A stretch of DNA of 64,000 bases from Ziziphus jujuba (GCF_031755915.1 NC_083388.1:13404501-13468500); one strand, 5' to 3'; counted from the first letter of the stretch, positions 11,712 through 23,942 are shown. Numbers and translations are program-made. The notes: a model not told the origin generated them from the sequence alone.

Positions 11712-12669
11712 CTTTTTATCCGGGGAGTAATTAATTCTCAAAGAGTCTTGTCAATACTCGAATTTTAAGCATCCAAGTGGTGAAGGCCGATACGGATCCG
11801 GTAGCTATTTTCATACGAACATAGATTCCGGGCAGCAAGGAATGGTTTCAACACTTCATGGATTCAATACATATCTCTAAGAGGTCATGGAATCAAGTCA
11901 AGGCAACTTCAAAGGCAAACAAACAGGTGGTGTGCGCATAGGAGGAATTTTGACCAGTTTTATTGTATTTTGTTACTGGTTTTAATGAAAACAAAGAGGT
12001 TGTGTGGCATTTTCTCTTTGATCCAAGATAGGCCAATGTGTGGGACTCTATGATAATACTATTTGGCATCCTACAATGCATATGGAAGCTGATTTTGAGC
12101 TTAAATTGGTCAAAAAATGGTTAAAGACACCTTAATAAAAAAGATAGTTATTTAGTTTCCTAATTTGATTTCTACTTTTTGTTAAGGAAATTAGTCTTTT
12201 ATTTGATTTCTATTTATTTATTTGCTGGACAAATCATCTTAGGAAAGTTATTATTTTATTATTTTCATTGTAAATTAATTACTTTATGATTCAAAATAAA
12301 GGAATTAATTAATCAAAATTAGATTAGGAAAGGACATAGAAAATTTGGCCACATTAGGTTTCCTAATCCTTTTGGCTGGTTTTGTCTTAATTCTTTAGGG
12401 TTTATTGTTTTGTGATTGTAGCCTATTTAAGGGCTTATGTTTTAGGAAGAACACAGCTTTAACAATATTCAGAATTTATTTTGTGAGATTGAATTTCTCT
12501 TTGACTTATCAATAGGATATCAATATTCTATTGTGGCATCTTCATTATACCAAGGTTTCTAATCACAAGTTGGTTAGGGGTTAAGATTTTCCCATGAGAA
12601 CTTGAACTTAATTGAGATCCGGGCTAATATAATATGAATTTAGGTGCATGTTAACCTAGGTTCATATCA

Positions 12670-13705
12670 CAAGCCAAGAGATTTAAGGACAACCCAACTG
12701 TCTTTATACAGGGAGTTATCAATTCTGAAAAGAGCTTGTCCATACCAGAAGATACAAAACCTGTTTTAAGCATCCAAGTGGTAGAGGCCATTACGGGCCT
12801 GGGTAGTTGTTTTAATGCGAATATGGACTCCAGCCAGTACGGGATTGATTCAAGACTTCATGAATTCAATAAACATCATTAAAAGGTCATGGAATCAAGA
12901 CAAGGCAGAATCAAAAGCATCCACAGTGGTGATTTGCACATGGAAGTCTTCTTTTGCCGAAAATGCTGTTTTTGTTGCTAGCTTTACTATATTTTGTTGT
13001 GTTGGTATTTTCTCTTTGTTCCAAGCAATGGAAATGTGTGGGAATCATCAATAATCTTATTTGGTATCTTACATGGCATATGGGTGCTAATTTGGAGCCT
13101 CCACAAGCTGGAAATTGGTCAAAGATACCTTTGTAGTTAAACTAGTCAACTAGTTTCCTAACTTGATTTTGACTTTTTGTTTTAGGAAACTAGCTTTTAT
13201 TTTTATTTTATTTTTATATTTTGCTGGAAAAATTAACTTTGGAAATTTATTATTTTATTATTTCTATTCTAAATTAATTAATTCGTAATTCAAAATAAAT
13301 GAATTAATTAATCAAAATTAGATTAGGAAAGGAATGGAATTTTGGCCACGTTAGGAATCTAGCATGCATGGTCGGTTCTATCTTAGTTTTCTAGGGTTTA
13401 TTGTTTTATGTCTTGAACCTACTTAAAGTTTTTTTTTTCAATGAGAATGCACCTTGAATATTATTGAGAAAATTAATTGTGAGATATAATTCTCTTTGAA
13501 CACCTAAAACACCATTAGAAAGTGAGTATTTTAGTATCAAGTTATCGATAGGGCTTCCATAACCTATTGTGGTGTGTTCATTATACTAAAGTTTCTAATC
13601 ATAGGTTGGTTAGGGGTTAAGATTTTTCCATAAGAACTTTAAATTAATTAAGTTCCGGGCTAATATAATACGGATTAAGGCGCAAGCCGACCTAGGTTTG
13701 TATCA
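12670..13705 (+). repeat. 5' LTR of element D, missing its first ~85 bp
   Basis: It abuts the preceding LTR without a spacer (TATCA then CAAGCCAAGAG). The LTR resumes in the middle of the tail-coding region (AQAKRFKD codons) and ends TTTGTATCA at 13705. Confidence 0.82.
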
Positions 13706-13707
13706 TT

Positions 13708-13720
13708 TGGTATTAGAGTC
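13708..13720 (+). other. Primer-binding site (element D)
   Basis: TGGTATTAGAGTC, two mismatches to the tRNA-iMet site. Confidence 0.88.
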
Positions 13721-14832
13721 AAATTTTGTTTGGGTTTGATCTATCTTATTTGGTTTATTTTGTTTTGTTTTAATCTACAATTTTAACATTAGGTTAAGGT
13801 TGTTTCTATCTCATTCACTTTCTGCATATAAAAAATAAAATAAAAAATCATTCATAGCTGGATTACGATCTTTGTTTTCCCGTATTTTTGCTTCCTAGTT
13901 TATTGGTTGTTTTCATGTTTGTTCCTAATAATTTAGTTTATTATTGATTTTTATTTTCTGTTTTGATCTTAATTATTTGCATTCATGTGTTCAAAAAAAA
14001 AAAAAACAAAAAAAGAAGGAGAGTTTTGAAAGCATATTGCATTAAAATCTAAAAATTGTGCAATTTGTTACTATTGGAGTGAGGTCACAAGTTTGGTGAA
14101 ATTTTGGTGTTCGAATTGCAATTTTGTTGTTAATTTTTGCTACTGCAGTGGAGTTTATATTCCATGAGTAAAATATATATATATAAATTGTAGAAGTTCG
14201 ATTTATTGAATTTGGAGTTTGAATTTGTTTGCTAGAAATTTGTTGGAGCTGCTGAGTTGTTGCTTATTTATTCAATATTTGGAGTTTCTGGAAATTCAAT
14301 CTTGCTTCTGGACAATTGTATCTTTGAGTGCCAAAATTATTTGGATTAAAACTAGTTGAATGATTTGATACAAAAACTTGAATGACAAAGAACAACAACC
14401 AATAACTAATCTTATATTTTTGTTCAATTTGATTCTTCTCCGTATTCGAATTTCTTTCTCTATATTTACTCCTTGAATGATTGCCTCATTAATATTCTAG
14501 AGAGCTTTTAATTCATTCCCAAAATTTGCTTGTTGATTTACCTTGTTTTTGCTTAGAAAAGCCGAGATTAGGTATTTGTTTGATTTAGTTGCTGCTTTAT
14601 TGATAAGTTTAAATTAAGGTACACTTGTGATCTAGTTTCTGTTTAAGTGTGTTTTAATTAGAACTTTGTGTTAATTCTTTAAGTGGAAAAAGCCAAGAGT
14701 GTATGAGCTTAAAAGAGGCTTAGAAGTCGAAACTAGCGTGTAAACACTAGTGTTGAGACCTTGTTTGTGTGAAACACATAAGGGAGTGATTTTGGTGAGG
14801 TTCTATTTTATTTTTGTGTTATTCATACTAAC
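13721..14832 (+). other. Leader of element D
   Basis: AT-rich untranslated DNA with an A-run at 13992-14005 and a TA-repeat at 14173-14184. The conserved pre-gag block is present but decayed (GAAGTCGAAACTAG near 14725). No gene seen. Confidence 0.75.
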
Positions 14833-15560
14833 ATGGAAGATTCAAGGGTGAGAAAAGGAGATGCACCATTAAGAATTGATGAAGAGAATCCATAGGATTC
14901 AAGGGTGATTCCTGAGCTTTGGGGAGTGGAGGTGAGCACACAGACATGATGGCAGTCATGGAGCAATTACAGCAGATGAATGCTCACTTTGATCACCTAG
15001 ATCAAAGGATGGATAGGTTAGAAACATCACAAGGTGGGCCGAATCCAAGGTTAGAATCCCATGGTGGCCGAGGTCAAGGTCGAGGTTGAGGAAGCCATGT
15101 GCGAGCTAGAGAAGAATTCGGGGAAGGTAACTATGGAGATGATTTTGAAAAGGGAGTAGAAAATATTTTTGCTTACCAAGGCCAATCTATGGGAGACCAT
15201 CAAGGAATGAGGATGATGATCTTTGGAATATTAAGGTCAACATACCACCGTTCATGGGAAAAAATGATCCGAAAGCTTACCTAGAGTGGGAGGAGCGAAT
15301 GGAGATGATATTCGATTGTCATAACTATTCGGAGACTAAGAAGGTAAAAGTGGCAGCTATGGAATTTGGACATTATGCACTCCAAACTTGGCACAAATGA
15401 AAGGAGCCATGAGAAAGAGGTTTGTGCCAGGTCATTACCATTGGTTGCTACATCAAAGACTCCAATTATTATCAAAAGGTAATAGAACTGTGGAGGATTA
15501 CTACAAGGAGATGGAGATGCTCACGATGAGATTGAGCATGAATGAAGAAAGAGATGGACC
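14833..15560 (+). pseudogene. gag N-terminal and capsid region of element D, broken
   Basis: Starts with an intact ATG (MEDSRVRKGDAPLRIDEEN). A one-base loss in the GAAGAGGAATCC block then shifts the frame, and a TGA in the Arg/Gly linker follows. Capsid blocks reappear in other frames (15099-15284, 15388-15576). About 60 bp around the conserved LQWW motif is lost near 15380 (CACTCCA joined to AACTTGG). Confidence 0.8.
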
Positions 15561-16520
15561 TTGGGACAATTTCTAGGTAGGTTGAATCGAGTGATATCCA
15601 ATCAATTGGAAAAGATGTTGCATGTGGCTAGCAAACTTGAGAATCAATTCAAGAGGAGGGTCATAAGTACGTGGCTTGGAGGAGTATCCAATAACAGGAG
15701 ATCAAATCTAAATGCTTGGAGAAGCAATCCCACATATGATTACAAGCCAAAATCGAAAGTAGGTGAAGAAAGCTCCAATCGACCAAAAAGGGAAGCCAAG
15801 GCTGAATCTGTCCAAGCAGTAAAAAATGAAGGTAAATCTGATCCTAAACCTTCTAGAACTCATGATATTGTGTGTTTTAAGTGCCAGGGAAGAGGACATA
15901 TCGCTAGCCAATGCCCGAACAGGAGAATCATAATGCTGAAAGGTAATGGTGAGCTAGAATCCAAAAGTGAAGAAAGTGAGGATGAATTTGAGCAAGGAGA
16001 GGAAGAATTTGTAGATGAAGCTGAGACTTTAAATGCTTCACATGCCGAATTGTGCTTGGTGTCTTTTGTCTTGACCGTATACAAAGATGAGGATCAAATA
16101 CAAAGAGAGAACATCTTCCAAACTCAATGTGAAATCCAAGATAAAGTTTGTAATATGATAATTGATAGTGGAAGTTGTACCAATGTAATCAGTAATATCG
16201 CTGTAGAAAAATTAGGCTTAACAACAATTAAACATCCTAAACCATATAGATTACAAAGGCTTAATGATAGTAGAGAAATAAAAGTAAATAAACAAACCAT
16301 AGTAAAATTCAGCATTGATAAATATGTGGATGCTGTTTTGTGTGATGTTGTTTCTAGGCATGCCGGACATATTCTATTAGGTAGACCATGGCAATTTGAT
16401 AAAGATACTATATATTATGGTCGAGAGAATACTATTGTTTTTAGATTTAAAGGTAAAAAGGTCAAGCTGGAACCATTGACTCCCAAGGAGGTATTTAGAG
16501 ATCAACTTCAAATACAATAA
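15561..16520 (+). pseudogene. gag C-terminus and aspartic protease of element D
   Basis: This is the longest open pol-side frame of family 1 here, 319 codons. Residues 1-40 are the end of capsid and 41-100 the basic linker. The CCHC knuckle has C105, C108, H113 and C118 (CFKCQGRGHIASQC). An acidic spacer covers 131-155. The retropepsin-like domain has D202-S-G in the MIIDSGSCTNVIS context and the HILLGRPWQFD motif near 270-280. The frame ends at a TAA that replaces a CAA (DQLQIQ then stop). In intact relatives translation continues to RT, so the stop is a decay mutation, not the natural end. The ATG used is an internal Met, not the gag start. Confidence 0.85.
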
Positions 16521-16556
16521 AAGGAGGGAGGCCGAAAAGCTCAAAGAAAGAATGAG

Positions 16557-17679
16557 TGATGTGAATTTGCCCGAGCCCGCATAACCGACAACCCGTTAGG
16601 GTACTAACCCGATACGGATGAAGACCAAGCCAATCACTAGGGTTCAAGCTAAAAGGTTTAAGGACAACCTTGCTGCCTTTATCTAGGGGGTAATTCATTC
16701 TTAAGAGGGCAGATACCCAAAGATACAAGGCCTATTTTGAGCATACAAGTGGTGAAAGCCGATACGGACCAAGGTAGTGGTTTTGGTGCATTTATGGATT
16801 CTAGCTAGTGGGAAATGGGTTCAAATCTTCTTAAATTCACTTGATATCACTAAGAAGTCATGGGAACTGGTCAACACTGAAGCTAAGCTGGTCATTTGAG
16901 TGGTGTGCGCATGAGATAGAAATTGGGTGGGTTTTGCTGTATTTTCCACTCGCTTTACTCTATTTTGCTGAGTTGGCTTTTTCTCTTTCCTCCAAGCAGG
17001 GCAATGTGTGGGACTTCATAATGATCTTATTTCACATCCTAAAAAGCATATAGAAGCCGATTTGGAGCTCAAATTGGTCAAAGATTCATCAAACTCAACC
17101 TAGTCAAAAAGGTAGTATTCTAGTTTCCTAATTTGATTTCTACCTTTTGTTTTAGGAAATTACCTTTACTTTTGGTTTTTATTTATTTATTTTCTGGACA
17201 AGTAAGTTTAGGAAAGTTATTATTTTATTAATTTCATTGTAAATGAATTAATTCCTAATTCAAAATAAGGAAATTAATTAATCCAAACTAGATTAGGAAA
17301 TCGTGTGAAATTAGGCAATTTCATAATTGAATTCTATGTTGGCCAAAATTTCCTAATCCTTTTAGGGTTTTATTTTGTTCATTTAAAGCCTATTTAAAAG
17401 CTTATTTTCAATGAGAAATCAAGCTTGAATTTTATACAGAAAATTATTTGTGAGATTGAATTCTCTTTGTTCTTTTGAACACCTAAAATGCCATTAGTGA
17501 ATGAGTGTTTAAGTTTGACTTATCAATAGGCCTTCCATCACCTATTGTGGCATTTTATTATACCAAGGTTTCTAATCACAGGTTGGCTAGGGGTCAAGGT
17601 GACCATTAGAGCTAGAACATAATTAGATCCAGGCTAATATAATATGGGTTTAGGTGCAGGTTGTCCTAGGTTTGTATCA
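16557..17679 (+). repeat. Family-1 solo LTR inside pol of D
   Basis: 1123 bp, starts TGATGTGAATTTG and ends TTTGTATCA. Flanks are ATGAG (16552-16556) and ACGAG (17680-17684), a 5 bp target duplication with one change. Removing it restores a continuous pol reading context (LKERMS then VAPTAS), so it is a clean later insertion reduced to one LTR. Confidence 0.9.
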
Positions 17680-18835
17680 ACGAGTGTGGCACCCACGGCT
17701 TCAACACCCATTCAAGGGGGTAAATCCATGCAAAACCTACTAGGTAAGTGCTCTAAATTCAAATCTGAGGGGAAAGAAAGAGAGAAAGCATAGAGGGTGG
17801 AAAACTCGAAAAAAGCCGAGAGTGAGGTGAAGGTAGTGGAACACATGAGTGAGAAAGAAAAAGTGAGGAAAGAGAAGAAAAATAAAAAAATTTATCTTAG
17901 TTTTGGGGATGTTAACAAAGCCATTTTGAGTAAGAAACCATTACTAGTAATGATTTATAAAGATATATATTTAAATGATCAGGCAAATGCCCGAGGACTT
18001 GAATTGCCAAATTCTATGTCTTCTATTTTACAAGATTTTGATGATGTCTTTCCGGAGGAAAATCCTAATGGTTTACCACCTATCTGAGGGATTGAACATC
18101 AAATTGATTTTGTACTAGAAGCTGCAATTTCTAATAGGCCTACATATAAGAATAATCCCAAGGAGACAAATGAGCTACAAAGGCAGGTAAGTGAATTGTT
18201 AGACAAAAGTCACATTAGAGAAAGTATGAGTCCATGTGCTGTTCCTATTTTAGTAGTATCTAAGAAAGATGGATCATGGTGCATGTGTGTTGATGGTTGA
18301 GTTGTAAATAATATTACCATTAAGTATAGACATCCAATTCCTAGATTAGATGGTATGCTTGATGAATTGCATGGTGCTGTATGTTTTCAAAGATTGATCT
18401 TAGGAGTAGGTATTATCAAATTAGAATGAAAGAGGGTGATGAATGGAAAATCACATTTAAAACTAAGTATGAATTGTATAATGGTTAGTGATGCCTTTTG
18501 GTTTAACTAATGCACTTAGTACATTCATGAGATTAATGAACCATGTTATGCTTCCATTCATTGGAAAATTTGTGATTGTTTATTTTAATGACATTCTTGT
18601 ATATAGTAGACATATAGATGAGCATGTAGAGCATCTTGGGCAATTTTTAAATATTCTTCGGAAGGAAAGGTTATTTGCTAACACGAAAAAGTGTGATTTC
18701 TGCAAAGGTTATTTTCTAAGACTTTTGAAATTGAATGTGATGCTTCGGGTGTAGGTGTTGAAGCTGTTTTAATGCAAGAGAGAAGACCCATAGCCTATTT
18801 TATTGAGAAATTGAATGGAGTCACACTAAACTACA
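17680..18835 (+). pseudogene. Reverse transcriptase and start of RNase H of element D
   Basis: 17797-18087 encodes the linker ahead of RT (KPLLVMIYKD, FDDVFPEE) and ends at a TGA. The RT fingers/palm follow with several stops (for example TGA in the CVDCRA block). 18488-18754 carries the palm: MPFGLTNA, then YFNDI in place of YFDDI, so the first catalytic Asp is Asn. After FCKG (18716) about 270 bp is missing and the RNase H start ([11 protein letters not shown]) follows directly. The sequence ends at LNY, where the foldback element begins. Confidence 0.85.
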
Positions 18836-19633
18836 TTACACACTTTCAAGATTTTCCTTAATTACAACCAGATACCTTTATGTTTTCATAATTACATTGC
18901 ACACCCTCGAAGTTTTTTCCTTGATTACAACCGGGTATCTTCATGTTTACATAATTACATCCGCCTTCCTTCTGACAAAACTTCATCCATAAAAATGTAC
19001 TCTCTCTCTTATGTGGCAGTTAAAATTTTATTAATTGTCCCTTATATGTGTTAACTAAATGTGGGTTTTGATTGATTTGAATAATAACTTTTTTTTTTTT
19101 AACTTGAAAAGGTTGAAGCCCAACGGAGAGTAAGTACAAGAATAACTACCAATTTTTAATGGTACCTTCTGGAATGTTTAAAACATAATTTTAATGTTTT
19201 CTAATTCTTTTTTTTTTTTTAATTTGTTTTCAGAACTTGTTCTTGAAAACGAGTGGCCAAACAAGTTACTATCCGTTGAGCTTCAACCTTTTCAAATTAA
19301 AAAAACTTTAATTTTCAAATCAATCAAAATTCACTTTTAATTAATATATACAAGAGACGATTAATAAAATTTTAACTACCACCTAAGAGAGAGAGTACAT
19401 TTTTATGGATGAAACTTTATCAGAAGGGAGGCGGATGTAATTATGGAAACATGAAGGTACCTGGCTATAATTAAGGAAAAAACCTCGAGGGTATGCAATG
19501 TAATTATGAAAACATAAAGGTATCTGATTGTAATTAAAGGCAACCTCGAGGGTATGCAGTATAATTATGAAAATATGGAAGGTATCCAATTGTCATTAAG
19601 GGAATTCTCAAGGGTGCTCAGTGTAATTAACCC
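18836..19633. mobile_element. Foldback (long-TIR) DNA transposon, non-coding
   Basis: Two inverted arms, about 18836-19137 and 19256-19633, pair over their lengths and flank a loop of about 120 bp. The right end reads inwards GGGTTAATTACAC, a terminus common in Mutator-like foldback/MITE elements; the left end has lost its first six or so bases. The outer arms are tandem repeats of a unit of about 62-66 bp (CATAATTACAT...ACCCTCGAGG): two units left, three right. No transposase is present. No target duplication is visible, because the left flank is plus-strand D and the right flank is minus-strand E. Confidence 0.8.
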
Positions 19634-20400
19634 TTACAAAATTTGCAGTTTTTCATGTTAGCAAATAACCCTACCTTCTTAAGAATATTTAAAACTTGCT
19701 TAAGATGTTCTACATGCTCATTAAGGTTTCGGCTATACACTAAAATATCATCAAAATATACAACCATAAATTTTCCAATGAATGGATGCATGACATTTTT
19801 CATTAATCTCATGAAGGTACTAGGTGCATTAGTTAAACTAAAAGGCATCACTAACCATTCATACAATCCATACTTAGTTTTAAATGCGGTTTTCCATTCA
19901 TTTTCCTCTTTCATCCTAATTTGATGATATCCACTCCTAAGATCAATTTTTGAAAACATGCATGCACCATGTAATTCATCAAGCATATCATCTAATCTAA
20001 GAATTGGATGTCTATACTTAATGGTAATATTATTTATAGCTCTATAATCAACACACATGCACAATGATCCATCTTTTTTAGGTACTAACAAAACAGGAAT
20101 AGCCCATACACTCATGCTCTCACGAATATAACCTTTATCTAATAACTCACTTACATGCCTTTGTAGCTCTTTTGTTTCCTCAAGATTACTCCTATATGCA
20201 GGCCTATTAGGAATCGCAGCTCCCGGCACAAAATCAATTTGATGTTCAATCCCTCGGATAGGTGGTAAACCAATAGGAATTTCCTCTCGAAAAACATCTT
20301 CAAAATCCCATAACTTGGCAATTCAAGTTCTTCAGGATTGGATTGATCATTTAAATAATTATCTTTATAAATCATGACCAGCAATGGTTTCGGGTGTGGA
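19634..20400 (-). pseudogene. Reverse transcriptase region of element E
   Basis: 20229-19634 is open for 200 codons: entry block ([16 protein letters not shown]), [44 protein letters not shown], and YFDDI with both catalytic Asp residues present. It ends at the foldback junction after FCK. The upstream linker (20384-20151) is frameshifted. Protease is absent: the gag-side text (QIQRENI) jumps to the RT linker (ETIAGHD) near 20392, a loss of roughly 0.7 kb or more. RT without protease and integrase cannot support transposition. Confidence 0.85.
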
Positions 20401-21779
20401 AATGTTCTCTCTTTGTATTTGATCCTCCTCTTTGTACATGGTTAGAACCCTTCTTGCCACCAAACTCAATTCAGCTCTTGAAGCCTTAAGTGTTTTGGAT
20501 TCCTTATGCACTTCATCTCCAATTTCTTCATCAATAAATTCGGTTTCAGCATCACTTTCTTAATTTTTGGATTCCAAGTCTCCATTACCTTTCAGCACAA
20601 TGATTCTCCTATTCGGGTATTGACTAGCAATGTGTCCTCATCCCTGGCACTTAGAACACACAATGTCATCAATTCTATAAGGTTTAGGATCATATTGACC
20701 TTCATTTCTTGGTGCTTCGATAAATTTGGCCTTGGCTTCCCTCTTTGCCCTATTGGTGCTTTCCTCACCTAGCTTCGGTTTTGGTTTGTTGTCATATATG
20801 GGATTGCTTCTCCAAACACTTGGATTTGTCTTCTCGCTACTTGAAGCACCTCCAAATTGTGAGCTTGTACCCCTCCTGTTGAATTTGTTTTCAATCTTGA
20901 TGGCCACATGAAGAATCTCCTCCAATTCTGCATATTCTTGTCACTCCACTTGGTTGGCTATCTCACAATTCAAACCACCCAAAAACTATGCCATGGTTGC
21001 CTCACGATCCTCATTCATGCTCAACCTCATCATGAGCATCTCTATTTCTTTATATTAATCCTCCACGGTCCTACTTCCTTGTGTCAATTGTTGAAACTTT
21101 TGATGTAGCAACCTATGGTAATGACTTGGTACAAATATCTTCCTCATAGCTCCTTTCATTTGTCGCCAAGGAGTAATCAATTCATCACTAACTCTCCTTT
21201 AGGTACTTTGCTCATTTGTCCACCACTGGAGTGCATAATGTCCAAACGCCAAAGTTGCCAATTGAACCTTCTTAGCCTCTGACTAGTTATGAAATAAAAA
21301 AATCATCTCCATTCGCTCCTCCCACTCTAGGTAAGCTTCCGGGTCACTCTTTCCCATAAATGGTAGAATTTTAACCTTAATGTTTCCAAGATCATCATCT
21401 TCTTCTCTACCATGCCTCCCATAGGTTGGCTTTTCTTGAAGTGCAAAAACATCATCAATTTGCTCCTCAAGATTATCTCAAAAATTTTCATCCCCGAATC
21501 CTTCTCTAAGTCATCCACGGCCTTCTTGACCTCAACCTCAAACCCCATGTACATCAAACATTGTATTCGGCCCACCTTGAGAATTTTCTACTCTGTCCAA
21601 TCTTTAATCTAGGTGATCAAAACAAGCATTAATTCTTTGAAGTTGTTCCAAGATCGCCATCATGTTGGTAGGTTCTCACCTCCATCTCTCATTGCCTGAG
21701 AATCTCCCTTGAATCTAACGAATTCCTCTTCATTAATTCTAAACGAACCATCTCCTCTTCTCATCCTTGAATCTGCCAT
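20401..21779 (-). pseudogene. gag of element E
   Basis: Start codon at 21779-21777. The acidic N-terminus, coiled-coil part, Arg/Gly linker, capsid and basic tail can be followed with frameshifts. 20925-20638 covers the end of capsid to the knuckle. The knuckle near 20640-20660 reads CSKCQG, so the first Cys is kept, but the spacing is disrupted by a stop after QG. Confidence 0.82.
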
Positions 21780-22961
21780 GTTAGTATAAATAACAAAAAT
21801 TCTTACAAAATCACTCCCTCACATGTTTCACTCAATCAAGGTCTTGTTTGCCGTTAGTTTTCGCTTTTATCCCTCTTTTAAGTTCACACTCTCTTACCTT
21901 TTTACACTTAAAGAATTATCTCAAAGTTCTAATTAAAACACACACAAAACAACAACTAGATCACAAATATGTCTTAATTAAACTTATTAATGAAATAGCA
22001 ACTAAAACAAACAAATACCGAGTGAATTGACGAAACCTAGTCTCGGCCTAACTAACAAAAAATAAAGGAAATCAACAAGCAATTTTCGGATTTATTAAGA
22101 AAAAAAACCAGAATAATAAGAACCCAAAATTTCAAGATAAACTTTAGAAAAGAGATTCAAACAATGATCAAGAACCAATTCAAACAAAACTTGGAATAAT
22201 CATTGGTTGTTGTTCCAATAATTTAAGTTTTTGTCTCAATTCCCTTAACCAATTTTAATCCTATCCATTTTAGCACTCAAAATTCAAATATCTAGGGATC
22301 AAAATTGTATTTTTTTAGTAACTCAAGATATCACAATTCAAATTCCCAGCTCAAACAAATTCAACCTCCAAAATTTTCGACAAACCAGCCTTGTGTAATT
22401 TTTCTTTTTTTTCTTTTTTTAATATTCTCGACTTTTGGCTTTTTTTTTATTCTTTTTAATGAACACAAATAGAATGATGCAAACACAATTTCTAACAGCA
22501 CAAAAAACAAAACAAACCGCAAACATCAATGCCAACAAAATCCAAACCCATGGCCAAGACAATTTGCAAAAATTTTTTTGGTGAATTTGCAATATGTTGC
22601 CGTAAATCCTCTTTTCTTCTTTTCTTTTTTTTTTTTAATATATGAATGCAGATAATTAAGATCAAAACAGCAACAAAAAATTAACAAATAACCAAATTAA
22701 CATGAACAATGATGAAAAACAACTAGCAAACTAGGAAGCAAAAATATGATAGAATAAAGAACCTATATTCAGCTATGAATGAATTTTTTTTTTTTTTTTT
22801 TATATGCAGAATGTGTAGGATAGATGTAACCTTAACCTAATGTCAAAATTGTAGAATAACACAACAATGAATAAAGCAAATAAAGATAGATCAAACCTAA
22901 ATAAAATCAACACAAAAATGAATAAAGCAAATAAAGATAGATCAAACCTAAACAAAATCTT
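21780..22961 (-). other. Leader of element E
   Basis: Untranslated; T-runs at 22440-22449, 22627-22637 and 22785-22801 (A-runs on the element strand). A 30 bp segment (AATGAATAAAGCAAATAAAG) is duplicated in tandem around 22866-22945. No gene seen. Confidence 0.72.
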
Positions 22962-22974
22962 ATCTCTAATACCA
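22962..22974 (-). other. Primer-binding site (element E)
   Basis: Minus strand TGGTATTAGAGAT, two bases from the LTR, with three changes from the tRNA-iMet site. Confidence 0.85.
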
Positions 22975-22976
22975 AA

Positions 22977-23044
22977 TGATACGAACCTACCTACTTGGCC
23001 TAAAACCGCATTTTATTAGCCCGGATCGAAAAATTAAGTGCAAG
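22977..23044 (-). repeat. First piece of the 5' LTR of E (with left target copy of F)
   Basis: Starts TGATACGAACCTACC on the plus strand and stops at AAGTGCAAG, where F begins. The last five bases, GCAAG, are the left target copy of F. Confidence 0.88.
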
Positions 23045-23942
23045 TGATGAGGACATGACCAAGAGCCCTTGAAGATGGAGCCTAGATCCACTTCAAATGT
23101 CTACAGGACCCATAACCCGAGCACGAGCAAAGAGATTGAAAAAGGCACCAAATGGTTTAATCCAGGAGGTGTTTACAATCTAAGGAAGCAAGTTCATTAA
23201 TGAAGATGAACTAACATTGGTCCATATGATTGGGATGGTGGATGCCAACGTGAAAGAGGGTTTAACGCATGAACTTCTACAATATGGTGATGTGGCATCA
23301 TATGGTGACATGGCATCCAACTAAGCTTGGCCAAATTTTATAATTAGGAAAATATTAATTTTTATTTATGTTTTAATTGGATTTTGGTATGTTGCCTATT
23401 TACTTTCCTAATTTAGTTTTTATTAGGTTTTTAAATTACTTTCCTAATTTTATTAGAGTTGAATTGCTCAAAGAATTAAAGACCATTCAAATTAGGAAAC
23501 TAGGAGCTAAATTCGGTTTCTTAAACCTAACCTAATTAGGTTTCCTAAACCTCTCAAAATTAGGTTTCCTAAACCTAATTTTCATCCATTATTATTCCAC
23601 CTTTACTTTTAGCAAATTTAGGAAAGCTTTGTAATTTATTTTGCCTATTTAAAGACACTTAAGTCATGAATAAAGGGGAGATTACAATTTTGATTCAAAG
23701 TGAGAGTGATTCCCTTGGTTCTCTAAGAACTATATCAAACTTTTTCAAATTTTGTTTGTGGAGTTCAAATTCGACTTATCAATAGGTTATTCAGCACCCT
23801 ATTGTGGCGTCTTCACTATGCCAAGGTTCTTACCTCAAATATAGGTAACGAGTCGAGGTTTTCCATTGATAACTTGTAATTAGACAGTTCTAATTCAATA
23901 TTTGTTATGGGTTTAGAGGCAGGTCGCTCTAGGTTCGTATCA
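23045..23942 (+). repeat. 5' LTR of F (898 bp)
   Basis: TGATGAGGACATGACC to TTCGTATCA. It contains the TATA-like GCCTATTTAAAGACAC near 23642-23657, which the 3' LTR lacks. Confidence 0.92.

Larger units (their letters stand above)
8607..12669 (+). mobile_element. Element C: internally deleted family-1 retrotransposon
   Basis: 5' LTR, primer site, leader and the first 142 codons of gag are followed directly by a second LTR in the same orientation (11291-12669). The simplest reading is one element that lost the rest of gag and all of pol. The left flank CCGGA and right flank CAAGC do not match, so a separate LTR insertion with rearranged ends is also possible. Confidence 0.65.
11291..12669 (+). 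repeat. Second family-1 LTR of C, carrying a TRIM
   Basis: Begins about TGGTTAATCCACTCG and ends TTCATATCA at 12669. Without the 300 bp TRIM and one target copy the LTR is about 1.08 kb. Its first 120 bp encode the tail pattern ITRAQAKRFKDNLATF, then the TRIM interrupts it. Confidence 0.8.
12670..18835 (+). mobile_element. Element D: family-1 retrotransposon lacking its 3' end
   Basis: Order: 5'-truncated LTR, primer site, leader, gag, protease, then a solo LTR insertion (16557-17679), RT, and the start of RNase H. It ends where the foldback transposon begins (about 18836). Integrase, the LTR-spanning tail and 3' LTR are missing. Confidence 0.85.

Noticed and set aside
12815..13136. Membrane protein from hydrophobic ORFs in LTRs (for example 12954-13136)
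   Set aside because: T-rich LTR DNA gives Phe/Leu-rich frames by composition. The same region in other LTR copies is not open.
15561..16520. Functional 319-codon protein starting at 15561
   Set aside because: The Met is internal to capsid, the upstream gag is frameshifted, and the end is a CAA-to-TAA stop, so this is an open remnant rather than a gene.
19634..20229. Ty1/copia element or endogenous pararetrovirus
   Set aside because: The order gag, protease, RT, RNase H, integrase, flanking LTRs and gypsy-type RT blocks ([17 protein letters not shown]) fit Ty3/gypsy. No movement-protein or coat-type domain seen.
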